From positions 1 to 15,024 of the forward strand of contig JABXGX010000020.1 in assembly GCA_016550405.1 (NCBI GenBank): 15,024 nucleotides of DNA, written 5' to 3'. Below are positions 6,311-13,176 of this stretch, in pieces; position 1 is the stretch's first letter, and each line of letters begins with the position of its first letter. A program made the translations under genes and the position numbers. Origin of the DNA: an archaeon (lineage in GTDB: Archaea; Asgardarchaeota; Hermodarchaeia; Hermodarchaeales; Hermodarchaeaceae). The notes beneath the pieces were generated by a model. The model did no database searches and was not told where the DNA came from. It saw nothing but the letters and a program-made list of their open reading frames with translations.

Positions 6311-7335
6311 GGCCCTCGTAGCTTTCGTAGGAGTGATTCCCAAGGTAAAAAGAACAACCCAATCAAGGCGATGCCAACGATGAGATATATGGTGTCCATA
6401 ATGGGATCGGCACCACCACCAAAGATTTGGAGTAAAATAGGTTGCAGTACAGGACTTAACGCGCCTAGTGTTATGAGCAGGGCTAAGGCTACTTTTCCGA
6501 AGAAGCAAAAGAGAAGTGCTTTCCAAAGTGGATACCTGGTAGCACCTAGGGCGATGAGAAGAATGTCATCGGGTAGGGGCGTGGCAGCGTAGATGAAGAC
6601 AAAGAATCCACCATAGCCGCGTTCGATTTGTTCACGCAGTTTGAGAATTCGTTGTCCGGTGGGAGATTCTTCTAAGGATTCGCTTTGGGTGCGTCCAAGG
6701 AGCCAAGCCACGGTCTCACCGATGGCGGCACCAGCACCAGCAATTATACCGAGGAGTAGTGCATCGACAAGAGCGAAGCCAGGTTGGAGGGCGATAAGGA
6801 GTAAGATAAACAGGTATGGGATGGGAAAAATAACGGTAAAATTGCCAAAGACACTGATGATGAAGACGCCAACGTATATACCTAAGGGTCCAAAAACAGC
6901 GGTGGCCCATGTGATAATGGCGTTCATGATGTCAAGAATGGAGAGGCCGATTAGGACGGGGACGACAAGGAGAATTACAAAAAAGGTCACGAATACGAGG
7001 AAGCGGAGTGTTCGTTTGACATCCGATCGTTGGATGCGAGCTTGCCAGACTTGCTGGAAGGTCAAATCTTTCCCGCGATAGACTTTTCCGAGCCCCCAGA
7101 TGAAGAGCACAATTCCGGGGAGCAGATAACCCAAACCTGCAATTAGTGACGCGAGAATGATGTTGGGAGAGATGATGAGGAAGCCAAGGAAGTTTAGCAG
7201 AAATGGGGGAAGGAGGAGAAGGACGCCTAAGAGAATGAAGCTCCCGCTGCCTAGCGATAAAAAGAACTTGGCATCACCTGCCCTTTCTTCCAACGAACTT
7301 GCTTCTTCAACTAATGGCGAGGATGCCTCCGACAT
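6289..7335 (-). CDS. DedA/VTT (SNARE-associated, YqaA-like) membrane protein
   Basis: 348-residue integral membrane protein. After a cytosolic N-terminus (1-25) come two helices (about 32-54, 60-84), a basic linker (85-110), then the VTT domain with further helices. Family marks are the re-entrant-loop regions: F-G-N-F-T-V-I-F-P-I-P (163-173), A-G-A-A-I-G-E-T-V-A-W-L-L-G-R (201-215) and Y-A-A-T-P-L-P-D-D (249-257), followed by G-A-T-R-Y-P (264-269) and F-G-K (279-281). Relatives include phospholipid scramblase/flippase-like DedA, TMEM41 and VMP1 proteins, so lipid transport or small-molecule permeation in the cytoplasmic membrane is likely. The two extra N-terminal helices are more than the core domain needs. 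Start ATG at 7335; no clear ribosome-binding site seen. Confidence 0.85.
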   Translation of the reverse strand: MSEASSPLVEEASSLEERAGDAKFFLSLGSGSFILLGVLLLLPPFLLNFLGFLIISPNIILASLIAGLGYLLPGIVLFIWGLGKVYRGKDLTFQQVWQARIQRSDVKRTLRFLVFVTFFVILLVVPVLIGLSILDIMNAIITWATAVFGPLGIYVGVFIISVFGNFTVIFPIPYLFILLLIALQPGFALVDALLLGIIAGAGAAIGETVAWLLGRTQSESLEESPTGQRILKLREQIERGYGGFFVFIYAATPLPDDILLIALGATRYPLWKALLFCFFGKVALALLITLGALSPVLQPILLQIFGGGADPIMDTIYLIVGIALIGLFFLPWESLLRKLRGPHESRNK

Positions 7336-7628
7336 ACAGGTTCACTTCACTTCTCTCGAAATTGATGTGCCCTTGAATCCCCTGTGATAGTAGTTCTTGT
7401 GAAAAGAAATGATAAAAATAAGTTGGTTGAAAGCAAGGGGCTAGAAGGAGGTAAATTATCTCGTAATAAGAAATACAAACTCTCAACCCTCATGAAACCC
7501 TTGGAAAAGCCGCCTGTAAATATCCTACCACACTGTAATTTCTGATTCCCTTTTTCGCCAGAACCCACGGCATTTAAGTGACAGTAGTCATTCGCCATAA
7601 ACTTCGGAATATTAATGAACTGTGTTCA
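7336..7628. other. Intergenic region, no gene recognised
   Basis: About 290 bases between the divergent VTT gene and the small membrane-protein gene. An 83-codon minus-strand frame (7347-7598) has no recognisable motif, no good start signal and an unnatural composition, so I do not call it. I see no tRNA, and no stem long enough to call an RNA gene. Confidence 0.5.
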
Positions 7629-7678
7629 CTATTTAGCTAATTAGCATTCGGTAAACCGATCAAATAGTCTAAGGAGGG
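7629..7678 (+). promoter_or_regulatory. Promoter, small palindrome and strong ribosome-binding site of the small membrane protein
   Basis: A TATA-like CTATTTAG (about 7629-7636) is followed at start-site distance by the palindrome TCGGT-AA-ACCGA (7648-7659) and then by AAGGAGGG (7671-7678), seven bases before the ATG at 7686. The ribosome-binding site is the strongest in the window. The palindrome could be an operator, but one this short can arise by chance. Confidence 0.45.
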
Positions 7679-7685
7679 CAGAATA

Positions 7686-8030
7686 ATGGCAGATGAGGAC
7701 ACATCAAGGCTTCTTGTCTTAATAGGTGCAATCTTTCAACTTATAACTGCAATTCCACTATTGTCATTGGGCATATTCTTTGTCATTATTATGTTGCCGT
7801 CCTTCTTTTTGATCCCATTCTTTTTATTCATAATTTTCCCTGCAATTTTTCTCGTTTGGGGCATCGGTTGTTTGATACTTTCTATCTATTGGTTCAAATG
7901 GCGTCATCAACCTAGTGCCCACAAATCATCCCTCATCGCCACAGGCATTATTGGGTTAATAATCGGCGGAACAATTGGTGGACTTTTAACGCTAATTGGT
8001 GGGGCCCTTGCACCTGAAGAAGTGGCATAA
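7686..8030 (+). CDS. Small multi-helix membrane protein, function unknown
   Basis: 114 residues, almost entirely hydrophobic: helices at about 9-35, 39-68 (possibly two short helices around P44 and P52) and 83-107, with a polar loop K-W-R-H-Q-P-S-A-H-K (71-80) between the second and third. The last helix is glycine-rich (G-L-I-I-G-G-T-I-G-G), which favours tight helix packing. The general pattern resembles small DUF4064-like membrane proteins of archaea and Firmicutes, but no defining motif is visible. There is an excellent ribosome-binding site seven bases before the ATG. It stands alone on its strand; the gene to its right is convergent. Confidence 0.75.
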   Translation: MADEDTSRLLVLIGAIFQLITAIPLLSLGIFFVIIMLPSFFLIPFFLFIIFPAIFLVWGIGCLILSIYWFKWRHQPSAHKSSLIATGIIGLIIGGTIGGLLTLIGGALAPEEVA

Positions 8031-8139
8031 TCACTTAAGAGAACGGCATTTAGCAAAAGATATCTAAAAAGTGCATCCACTTAATTGTGAAAAATACTAA
8101 CGTCAAAGTTCGAGATTAGTGAGTGTTAAGTAAATATGA

Positions 8140-8370
8140 TTATCTCGTAATGAGCGTTGATGTTCGCTCCACATTTCGAAGGACTCGGATTCTTTCAACG
8201 AGGACGTAGAGATCTTCCATCGATTCAGATTCCACAGAAGCAATAATGTCCCAAGAGCCTAAGGTTGTGCGGGCTTCTTTGACTTGTTTGAATTCTTTCA
8301 GACTTTCAATAATGTCATATTCTCGTCCGGATTTTGCTAAGATGAGGACATATGCAAGAACTACGGCCAC
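8140..8370 (-). CDS. Stand-alone Lrp/AsnC ligand-binding (RAM) domain protein
   Basis: 76 residues matching only the C-terminal effector domain of Lrp/AsnC regulators: opening strand A-Y-V-L-I-L-A-K-S-G (6-15), helix D-I-I-E-S-L-K (19-25), the G-S-W-D-I-I-A-S-V core (38-46) where the usual motif is G-x-Y/F-D-x, and the final strand V-E-R-T-S-T-L (67-73). No helix-turn-helix precedes it. Such RAM-only proteins are common in archaea, form ring-like dimers or octamers that bind amino acids, and may partner full-length Lrp proteins. The start is GTG at 8370 with GGTGA six bases upstream. It lies 37 bp after the nucleotidyltransferase stop, same strand, so it is probably cotranscribed; a role in sugar metabolism is not implied. 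Confidence 0.87.
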   Translation of the reverse strand: MAVVLAYVLILAKSGREYDIIESLKEFKQVKEARTTLGSWDIIASVESESMEDLYVLVERIRVLRNVERTSTLITR

Positions 8371-8407
8371 TCCGTGTCACCGAGTGGGAGGGAAACCTTA
8401 GAAGCCT

Positions 8408-9706
8408 TTAAGTCTTTTTCTCCTTTGTTGGACGTAATTCACGAAATGCGACTTGATGAGTGGTCTTTGCTTCTGTGTTAGCTGGCACATCCTCTGAAAG
8501 GATAGTGCCTGGAAGGACAATCGAGTTTACTCCGATTTTGACTCCAGGATATACAGATACATTTGGACTCAGACTGGCACCGTCTCCAATGACAGCGCCA
8601 TATTTCACTCGGGGAACAACTTCGTCTTTTCCTTTGATGACGGAGATGATGGTTTCTCCAGCAAGCGGACGATTAACGAGTTGGGCACCAGCACCGATAT
8701 CTACGTTTCGTCCGACGACGCTATCTCCCACAAAACAGAGGCGGCCAATTTTTGTTTCATCAAAGATGAGGCTTTCTTTGATTTCTACGCCAAATCCGAC
8801 TAGAACATTTGAACCTAACGCTGTATACTCACGGACAAGGACATTATTGCCAATGTAGGTGTTGGGTCCGATGAAAGTAGGTCCACGAATCGTCGAGTGG
8901 GGGCGAATCACTACGCCCTCTGAGATATGAACGGAACCTTCAATGCGGCTGGGTTGTTGAATATCTGCAGAAGAAGCGATGAAGGAGCCCTTCCCGGTAA
9001 GAATCTTGTCAAGGACAAAGCGATTTGCCTTAATTAGGTCCCATGGATACGAGATTTCAACCCAATCTCGTTCCCACACTGATCCATAGATGTCCTTTCC
9101 ATCCTTGATGAGTTGTTGGAAGGCAGTCGTCAGATCCTTTGTATTTTCTAAGAGATCAAATATGGTAGGTTGGACAACGTAGATTCCTGCGACAGCATAG
9201 CGGCTTTGGATTTCAGTGGGTTGGGGTTTTTCTACTAATTGCTTGATGCGGGCTCTTTCGTCAATATCAGCTATTCCATAAAATTGGGGTGTGTTTGTGA
9301 GGGTGAGGCTAAGGACAGCTTCAGCGCTGAGATCTTTGAAGTGCCGTTGGGCCCGGCGGAACATGGTGGGTTCACCAAGAATGTCTGCGTTGACGATGAA
9401 AAAAGCGTCCTCTCCTTGCAACTCGTCCTTGGCAACCAAAATGGAATCAGCAATCCCACGCTGTTTCTCTTGGACCGCATATTCGATTTTTACACCCAAA
9501 TGATGGCCACGGCCAAGAAAATCGTGAATTTGGTTTCCGCGATACCCGATGGATACCACAATGTCACGGATACCAGCTGCCCGCATGTCTTCGACAATCC
9601 ATTGGATGACTGGTTTTCCACCGATTGAGAGAAGTGGTTTGGGAGTGGTGTCGACAAGTGGCCACATTCGTTGACTTTCACTACCTGCTAAAAGAAGTGC
9701 TCGCAT
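8408..9706 (-). CDS. GlmU-like bifunctional sugar-1-phosphate nucleotidyltransferase
   Basis: 432 residues. The N-terminal part (1-230) is the nucleotidyltransferase fold that joins a sugar-1-phosphate to an NTP: M-R-A-L-L-L-A-G start, P-K-P-L-L (22-26), N-A-D-I-L (106-110, metal-binding D108), V-E-K-P-Q (158-162) and W-V-E-I-S-Y-P-W-D-L (215-224), the last typical of archaeal GlmU-type enzymes. From about 240 to 410 a left-handed beta-helix of hexapeptide repeats follows (I-x-G-x-x-x-I turns), as in acetyltransferase domains, so it may make UDP-GlcNAc or dTDP-sugars for glycans. The nucleotide-binding signature is unusual: A-G-S-E-S-Q-R (7-13) instead of A-G-G-x-G-T-R. AGGGGT eight bases before the ATG supports the start. 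Follows the SNAP-like gene by 44 bp on the same strand. Confidence 0.9.
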   Translation of the reverse strand: MRALLLAGSESQRMWPLVDTTPKPLLSIGGKPVIQWIVEDMRAAGIRDIVVSIGYRGNQIHDFLGRGHHLGVKIEYAVQEKQRGIADSILVAKDELQGEDAFFIVNADILGEPTMFRRAQRHFKDLSAEAVLSLTLTNTPQFYGIADIDERARIKQLVEKPQPTEIQSRYAVAGIYVVQPTIFDLLENTKDLTTAFQQLIKDGKDIYGSVWERDWVEISYPWDLIKANRFVLDKILTGKGSFIASSADIQQPSRIEGSVHISEGVVIRPHSTIRGPTFIGPNTYIGNNVLVREYTALGSNVLVGFGVEIKESLIFDETKIGRLCFVGDSVVGRNVDIGAGAQLVNRPLAGETIISVIKGKDEVVPRVKYGAVIGDGASLSPNVSVYPGVKIGVNSIVLPGTILSEDVPANTEAKTTHQVAFRELRPTKEKKT

Positions 9707-9750
9707 CGTTTGTAACCCCTATTATATGTGATTGCGGTTTAGCCAGCACA

Positions 9751-11031
9751 TTAATCTTTTTCCTTTTGGACCCGTGGCAGTATTTCGACGGAAAATTTAC
9801 TTTCAAGTTTTTGGCTTTTTTCACTGGGTTCCAGATACTCACAAGCTATTTTTCCTTCGTGGGTTCCAGCTTTCGTAGCAATGAGGTAGAGAGGGAATTG
9901 TACAAGTTGTTGGGCGGGAAGGTTGATAATACGTTTCTCAAGTGTTCCAGTCTTCAGTAAAAGGGTTGGTGGGAGAGTCACCACGATGACAACATCTGAT
10001 GCGTCTCCATGGCTATTATTTTCCACCCGGAGAATGAGTTCGAATTCTTCTTGAGTGTGTGGAGTCGTGCCAGATTCAGCTATAAGGTTGATTTTCGGTT
10101 TTGCCGCAGTAATTTCTAAAGTAACGAGGTTTGATTTGAGCTGAAATTGTTGGTTGTCGATTTGGAGAAGAAGGACCATCGGCCCAATATCAAAGGTCCC
10201 AGGCAACCGAGGATCCAGGATAAAGCGGATTTTTAACTTCTTTTTAGGTTCGTGAGGAACCTCGATTTCTTCTAGAAGAGCGATGTTTGAGGGAAGGGAT
10301 AGTTGGGTGTCAAGGACCTTTGTTGGAACTGGAAAAGTTATTGTCACGTAGCCTGGGATCTGTTCCTTGATTTTAACTTCGTCTTTATCTAATTTCAGAG
10401 TGAGTGACGAAGCTTGCGTATTATGAAAGAGGGTAAGGAGGGTCGTAACTACCTGATTTACGATTTCAGACTCATCAACGCGGGAGGGAAGAGAAAGATC
10501 AGTGGAGACTACTTCACCTTCTATAAATCGGTTTACGAGGGCGGAGGCAATTGAGTATGTGTGGGTTTTGATTTTCTTTCGTCCAATGCGTTTTTCGATT
10601 TTTTCAGCTTCCCGGAAAGTTTGTTTTGATTTTGAGAGGTCATTTCCGGCAAGTAATAAGATAGATTGCAGGGAATAAGCACGGACTAATAGTGCATCGT
10701 CTTTTTTGCGCGTGCCAATACGTGTGACTTGTTCTAATGCCACGGATGCTAAGGAGAAATTCTGGTTTGCTATCGCAATATCTGTAGCATCGAAGAGGGT
10801 TGCTGCTTCACGTTTATCATCTCGAACAGCTAGATAGAATTGGGCGGCTTGAATAAACGCGTCATACGCTCGTCGATAGTCAGGAATCTTTGCGTATTCA
10901 CGACCTGCGGCTGCCCAAGCATCCGCAGCTTTGACTTCATTACCTTCTGCTTGGTGTGCTCGGGCTCGTTTCTCATGTTTTGCGGCGGATTTTGCTGGAT
11001 TCCCAGAAAGGATGCCTTTTAGGAAGGACAT
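9751..11031 (-). CDS. SNAP-like helical-repeat protein with C-terminal beta-sandwich domains
   Basis: 426 residues, cytosolic (no signal peptide). Residues 15-165 are paired amphipathic helices with TPR-like A/G/A/Y spacing. The stretch A-A-D-A-W-A-A-A-G-R-E-Y (35-46), D-Y-R-R-A-Y-D-A-F-I-Q-A-A-Q (51-64) and A-A-T-L-F-D-A-T-D-I-A (76-86) is close in pattern to alpha/gamma-SNAP repeats. After a linker (about 170-205) come strand-rich regions: about 208-308, containing P-G-T-F-D-I-G-P (277-284) as in DUF58-type sandwiches, and about 312-418, CARDB/COG1361-like with R-V-E-N-N-S. Such sandwiches are usually extracellular, yet nothing here directs export, so a cytosolic adaptor or scaffold is more likely. 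The TATA box (11069-11061) puts transcription start a few bases before the ATG. Leads the unit with the nucleotidyltransferase and RAM protein. SNAP homology is an inference. Confidence 0.6.
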   Translation of the reverse strand: MSFLKGILSGNPAKSAAKHEKRARAHQAEGNEVKAADAWAAAGREYAKIPDYRRAYDAFIQAAQFYLAVRDDKREAATLFDATDIAIANQNFSLASVALEQVTRIGTRKKDDALLVRAYSLQSILLLAGNDLSKSKQTFREAEKIEKRIGRKKIKTHTYSIASALVNRFIEGEVVSTDLSLPSRVDESEIVNQVVTTLLTLFHNTQASSLTLKLDKDEVKIKEQIPGYVTITFPVPTKVLDTQLSLPSNIALLEEIEVPHEPKKKLKIRFILDPRLPGTFDIGPMVLLLQIDNQQFQLKSNLVTLEITAAKPKINLIAESGTTPHTQEEFELILRVENNSHGDASDVVIVVTLPPTLLLKTGTLEKRIINLPAQQLVQFPLYLIATKAGTHEGKIACEYLEPSEKSQKLESKFSVEILPRVQKEKD

Positions 11032-11060
11032 AACAACTCACAATTCGCATTATGTAAGGA

Positions 11061-11077
11061 GTATAAACTTTAAACGT
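11061..11077. promoter_or_regulatory. Shared TATA-rich promoter between the SNAP-like gene and the recombinase remnant
   Basis: The sequence GTATAAACTTTAAAC lies in the 55-bp gap between two divergent genes. On the minus strand AGTTTATAC (11069-11061) would start the SNAP-like mRNA near 11038, seven bases before its ATG. On the plus strand TATAAACT would give a start near 11090, close to the recombinase ATG codons (11087 or 11102). Neither gene has a good ribosome-binding site, which fits leaderless transcripts. Confidence 0.45.
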
Positions 11078-11086
11078 TCTGCACAA

Positions 11087-11584
11087 ATGTCTAAGAATAC
11101 AATGCCCAATAGGCTAGACGAGTTTTTTGAACTCCACCCTAATTTTAGCACTAACACGCAGACAACCTATCGCTCCATCCTAGCGCAGTTCCAGCGGTTC
11201 CTCAAGAACAAGTCGTGGCATCAAATTAATGCACACGATATCACGCGGTTTCTTGCCACCAAAAATAAAGGAACCCAGAAAAACTATCTCGAAGTTATTA
11301 GGCGATTTCTCCGCTGGCTCTATGATGATGAACTCCCTAAGCCAATTCGAAGACTTACAGTGAAATACCAACGGAAACGGATACGACCTAGCGACCTCCC
11401 AACCCTTGATGAAATCCAAGTCCCCATCAATAGCATGCCAACACTCCGAGAAAAAACTATCATTGCAATGCTTTACGGGACTGGCGCCCGAACCTCGGAA
11501 CTCTTATATGCAAAAGTTAAGGACATTGAAGAAATCGACGGCGAACAATGTCTCGGCGTCAATGGAAAACCAGGTAGAAGATAG
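11087..11584 (+). pseudogene. Truncated tyrosine recombinase (XerA/integrase-like), probably decayed
   Basis: 165 codons from ATG 11087 (ATG 11102 also possible). Residues about 8-82 match the N-terminal SAM-like core-binding domain (T-Y-R-S-I-L-A-Q-F-Q-R-F-L, N-Y-L-E-V-I-R-R-F-L-R-W-L). The catalytic domain starts at about 104 (L-P-T-L-D-E-I) and keeps the first active-site arginine, R135, in M-L-Y-G-T-G-A-R-T-S-E-L-L. The frame ends in TAG just after V-N-G-K-P-G-R-R, where intact relatives continue with K-x-R-x-V-P-L. The lysine-loop end, H-x-x-R, the later histidine and the tyrosine nucleophile are missing; intact enzymes have about 280-330 residues. The same frame resumes after the TAG to 11824, with T-I-N-S-L-I-I-P-K (11630s-11650s) looking like a worn continuation. 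Hence inactivated rather than a designed short protein. Other catalytic parts were not found nearby. Confidence 0.75.
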
Positions 11585-11748
11585 TGTAGGTATAAGAGCT
11601 CTAGACGTTCTTTAAAAGTCATCACTATTAATTCTCTAATTATCCCTAAAGACCAATTCCTCTGGACGATTCTTGAAGGTACACAAATTATCCTAAGCAT
11701 AATTTTCGGAGTTAAAATACTTAAATCGCAGATATCTCACCATGCAAC

Positions 11749-12972
11749 TCAATACATCAGATTGTGGAGTCTACTTGTTTCGAAAATTCGATATATAAAA
11801 AATTGCAGAGAGCCTTTCAATTGATATTTCGTGTAATCAATCAAATTAATTATTAAACTTGAATTCAATGAAGAGGTTACAGAAGCTAATCTATAGGTCC
11901 ATTCAAAATTACTGGATACATAAACATAATAATCTTCGCCAGGATAATGATCATAAAAACTAATAGCTTGGGAATCATCGAGATAGCATTCAAAGACATT
12001 ACCAAACGCCCATTGGTTATCATCTACTTCAAATTCTTCTCTTGCGTAACCCCCTTCAGGAGTATCGTATACATATATGATTAAACTCCTATTAGTTCCA
12101 TCAAGATGAAAATTACAGTTATAGCTATTAAACTCATCACTAGAATACCAACCAACCCCTGCGACTAAATTGGCAGAAAAGCTAAGATTCGGATAGGTTA
12201 GCCGAATCGTTGACTCGTTTTGAGCAAGTACTATAAGAAACGCAAGCTGAGTATCACTAGCAAAGGCTGACGCATTAACTACTGCGCCTAAATTGTCGCT
12301 TGTATAGGTAGGAAAGACATCTAATGTCAAATTAGAGACATCTCCCCAGTCGTTAATTTTTCCATCAGCAGTGATTTCCTTAATCGGATGGTAGGGAAAC
12401 GAGCTTATGGTGTTATCTGCTCTTGCATCAGAACTAATGCCAAAGGTATTATTCACAATCACATTTTGCAGACTACTAAGAGGTGAAAACCAAGAAGGTG
12501 GAGGATTAAGGCGAAAACCAATTGTAATCATTATTTCGTTGTAGGTTTGGTGCGTTAGCATTATACCAGCTGATGTAAACACCCATATTCCTGGAAAACT
12601 TTGATCAATTCTAATTTCATGGGTGAATCCCGACACCTCCATTGATATCAATGTCGACCTCCAGACCGTATAGACGGAATAATATGGGTTGCTCTCCGTG
12701 ACATGGGTTTCATGTAGAACGGCGGGAAGTTCAGCTTTCCAGACAACTCTGAAAAAGAGTGTTCCTGGTGTCTCTCCTACAAAAACATCTCCTTGTTGCC
12801 AATTCTCTAATTCCGTTTCGGATACCTCTGCAATTTTATACCACCTTGGAGGCTGAACCATCAAGCCTCCTAAGAGAATTATAATTCCAAAAAAAGACGA
12901 CACAACAATTATTATGATGACTAGACCAGCAATTGTTTTTTTCCTCCCTCCTTGGTTTGTCATTTTTATCAT
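11749..12972 (-). CDS. Membrane-anchored extracellular protein, possible DOMON/CBM9-like domain
   Basis: 407 residues. After M-I-K-M-T-N-Q-G-G-R-K-K comes one transmembrane helix (about 14-38), then a long aromatic- and Asn-rich outside domain. Residues 200-212 read T-A-D-G-K-I-N-D-W-G-D-V-S, the D-G-x-x-x-D-W opening of CBM9/DOMON-like sandwich domains that bind sugars or haem, and residues 200-360 are strand-rich. Sequons N-x-S/T are numerous (N174, N187, N214, N233, N252, N262, N294, N369), indicating a glycosylated surface protein. No catalytic motif seen. A TATA-like AAAATATA (13008-13001) would start transcription near 12977, so the mRNA is nearly leaderless, with M1 or M4 as start. Its 3' end overlaps the decayed recombinase frame. 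Domain naming is tentative. Confidence 0.75.
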   Translation of the reverse strand: MIKMTNQGGRKKTIAGLVIIIIVVSSFFGIIILLGGLMVQPPRWYKIAEVSETELENWQQGDVFVGETPGTLFFRVVWKAELPAVLHETHVTESNPYYSVYTVWRSTLISMEVSGFTHEIRIDQSFPGIWVFTSAGIMLTHQTYNEIMITIGFRLNPPPSWFSPLSSLQNVIVNNTFGISSDARADNTISSFPYHPIKEITADGKINDWGDVSNLTLDVFPTYTSDNLGAVVNASAFASDTQLAFLIVLAQNESTIRLTYPNLSFSANLVAGVGWYSSDEFNSYNCNFHLDGTNRSLIIYVYDTPEGGYAREEFEVDDNQWAFGNVFECYLDDSQAISFYDHYPGEDYYVYVSSNFEWTYRLASVTSSLNSSLIINLIDYTKYQLKGSLQFFIYRIFETSRLHNLMY

Positions 12973-13000
12973 TCTTTTGGTCTTTAAGAAATTATCTTCT

Positions 13001-13008
13001 TATATTTT
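13001..13008 (-). promoter_or_regulatory. TATA box of the membrane-anchored protein gene
   Basis: AAAATATA on the minus strand is about 27 nt from the expected start near 12977, with the ATG at 12972. A second, palindromic TTTATAAA (13093-13100) about 120 nt upstream could be an alternative promoter on either strand. Confidence 0.45.
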
Positions 13009-13164
13009 CGGTCTCAATATTTTGGAAGAGGGTCTTTAAATGCAAGAGGGAACACGTGTTAATGTATAGGCACATAACACGCAGGAAGTGATTTTATAAA
13101 GGACATAATGAGGCACGATTCCTGTGAACCTGCTAAAATCTATTTCGGGTATTAGAGGAAAATC

Positions 13165-13172
13165 AAAAAAAA
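13165..13172 (-). terminator. Poly-U terminator after the RNase J gene
   Basis: Eight consecutive A on the plus strand (T on the minus strand) begin four bases past the RNase J stop codon (TAG at 13179-13177). Archaeal RNA polymerase stops at such U-runs without needing a hairpin. It closes the PUA-RNase J unit. Confidence 0.65.
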
Positions 13173-13176
13173 TGAG

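Noticed and set aside
7347..7598. 83-codon minus-strand frame in the intergenic region
   Set aside because: No domain, odd composition and no start signals.
8069..8082. AAGTG-CATC-CACTT hairpin after the small membrane protein
   Set aside because: Only five base pairs and no U-run follows, so too weak to call a terminator.
7455..8152. 13-bp direct repeat ATTATCTCGTAAT (about 7455 and 8139)
   Set aside because: One or two 13-mer repeats are expected by chance in 15 kb, and one copy is inside the RAM gene's coding end.
11582..11584. TAG in the recombinase as a recoded (pyrrolysine) codon
   Set aside because: TAG is used as an ordinary stop by several genes here (e.g. cdc48, RNase J), and the sequence after it lacks the remaining catalytic residues.
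13051..13060. Perfect palindrome AACACGTGTT
   Set aside because: Ten-base palindromes occur about fifteen times in a window this size; no partner site found.
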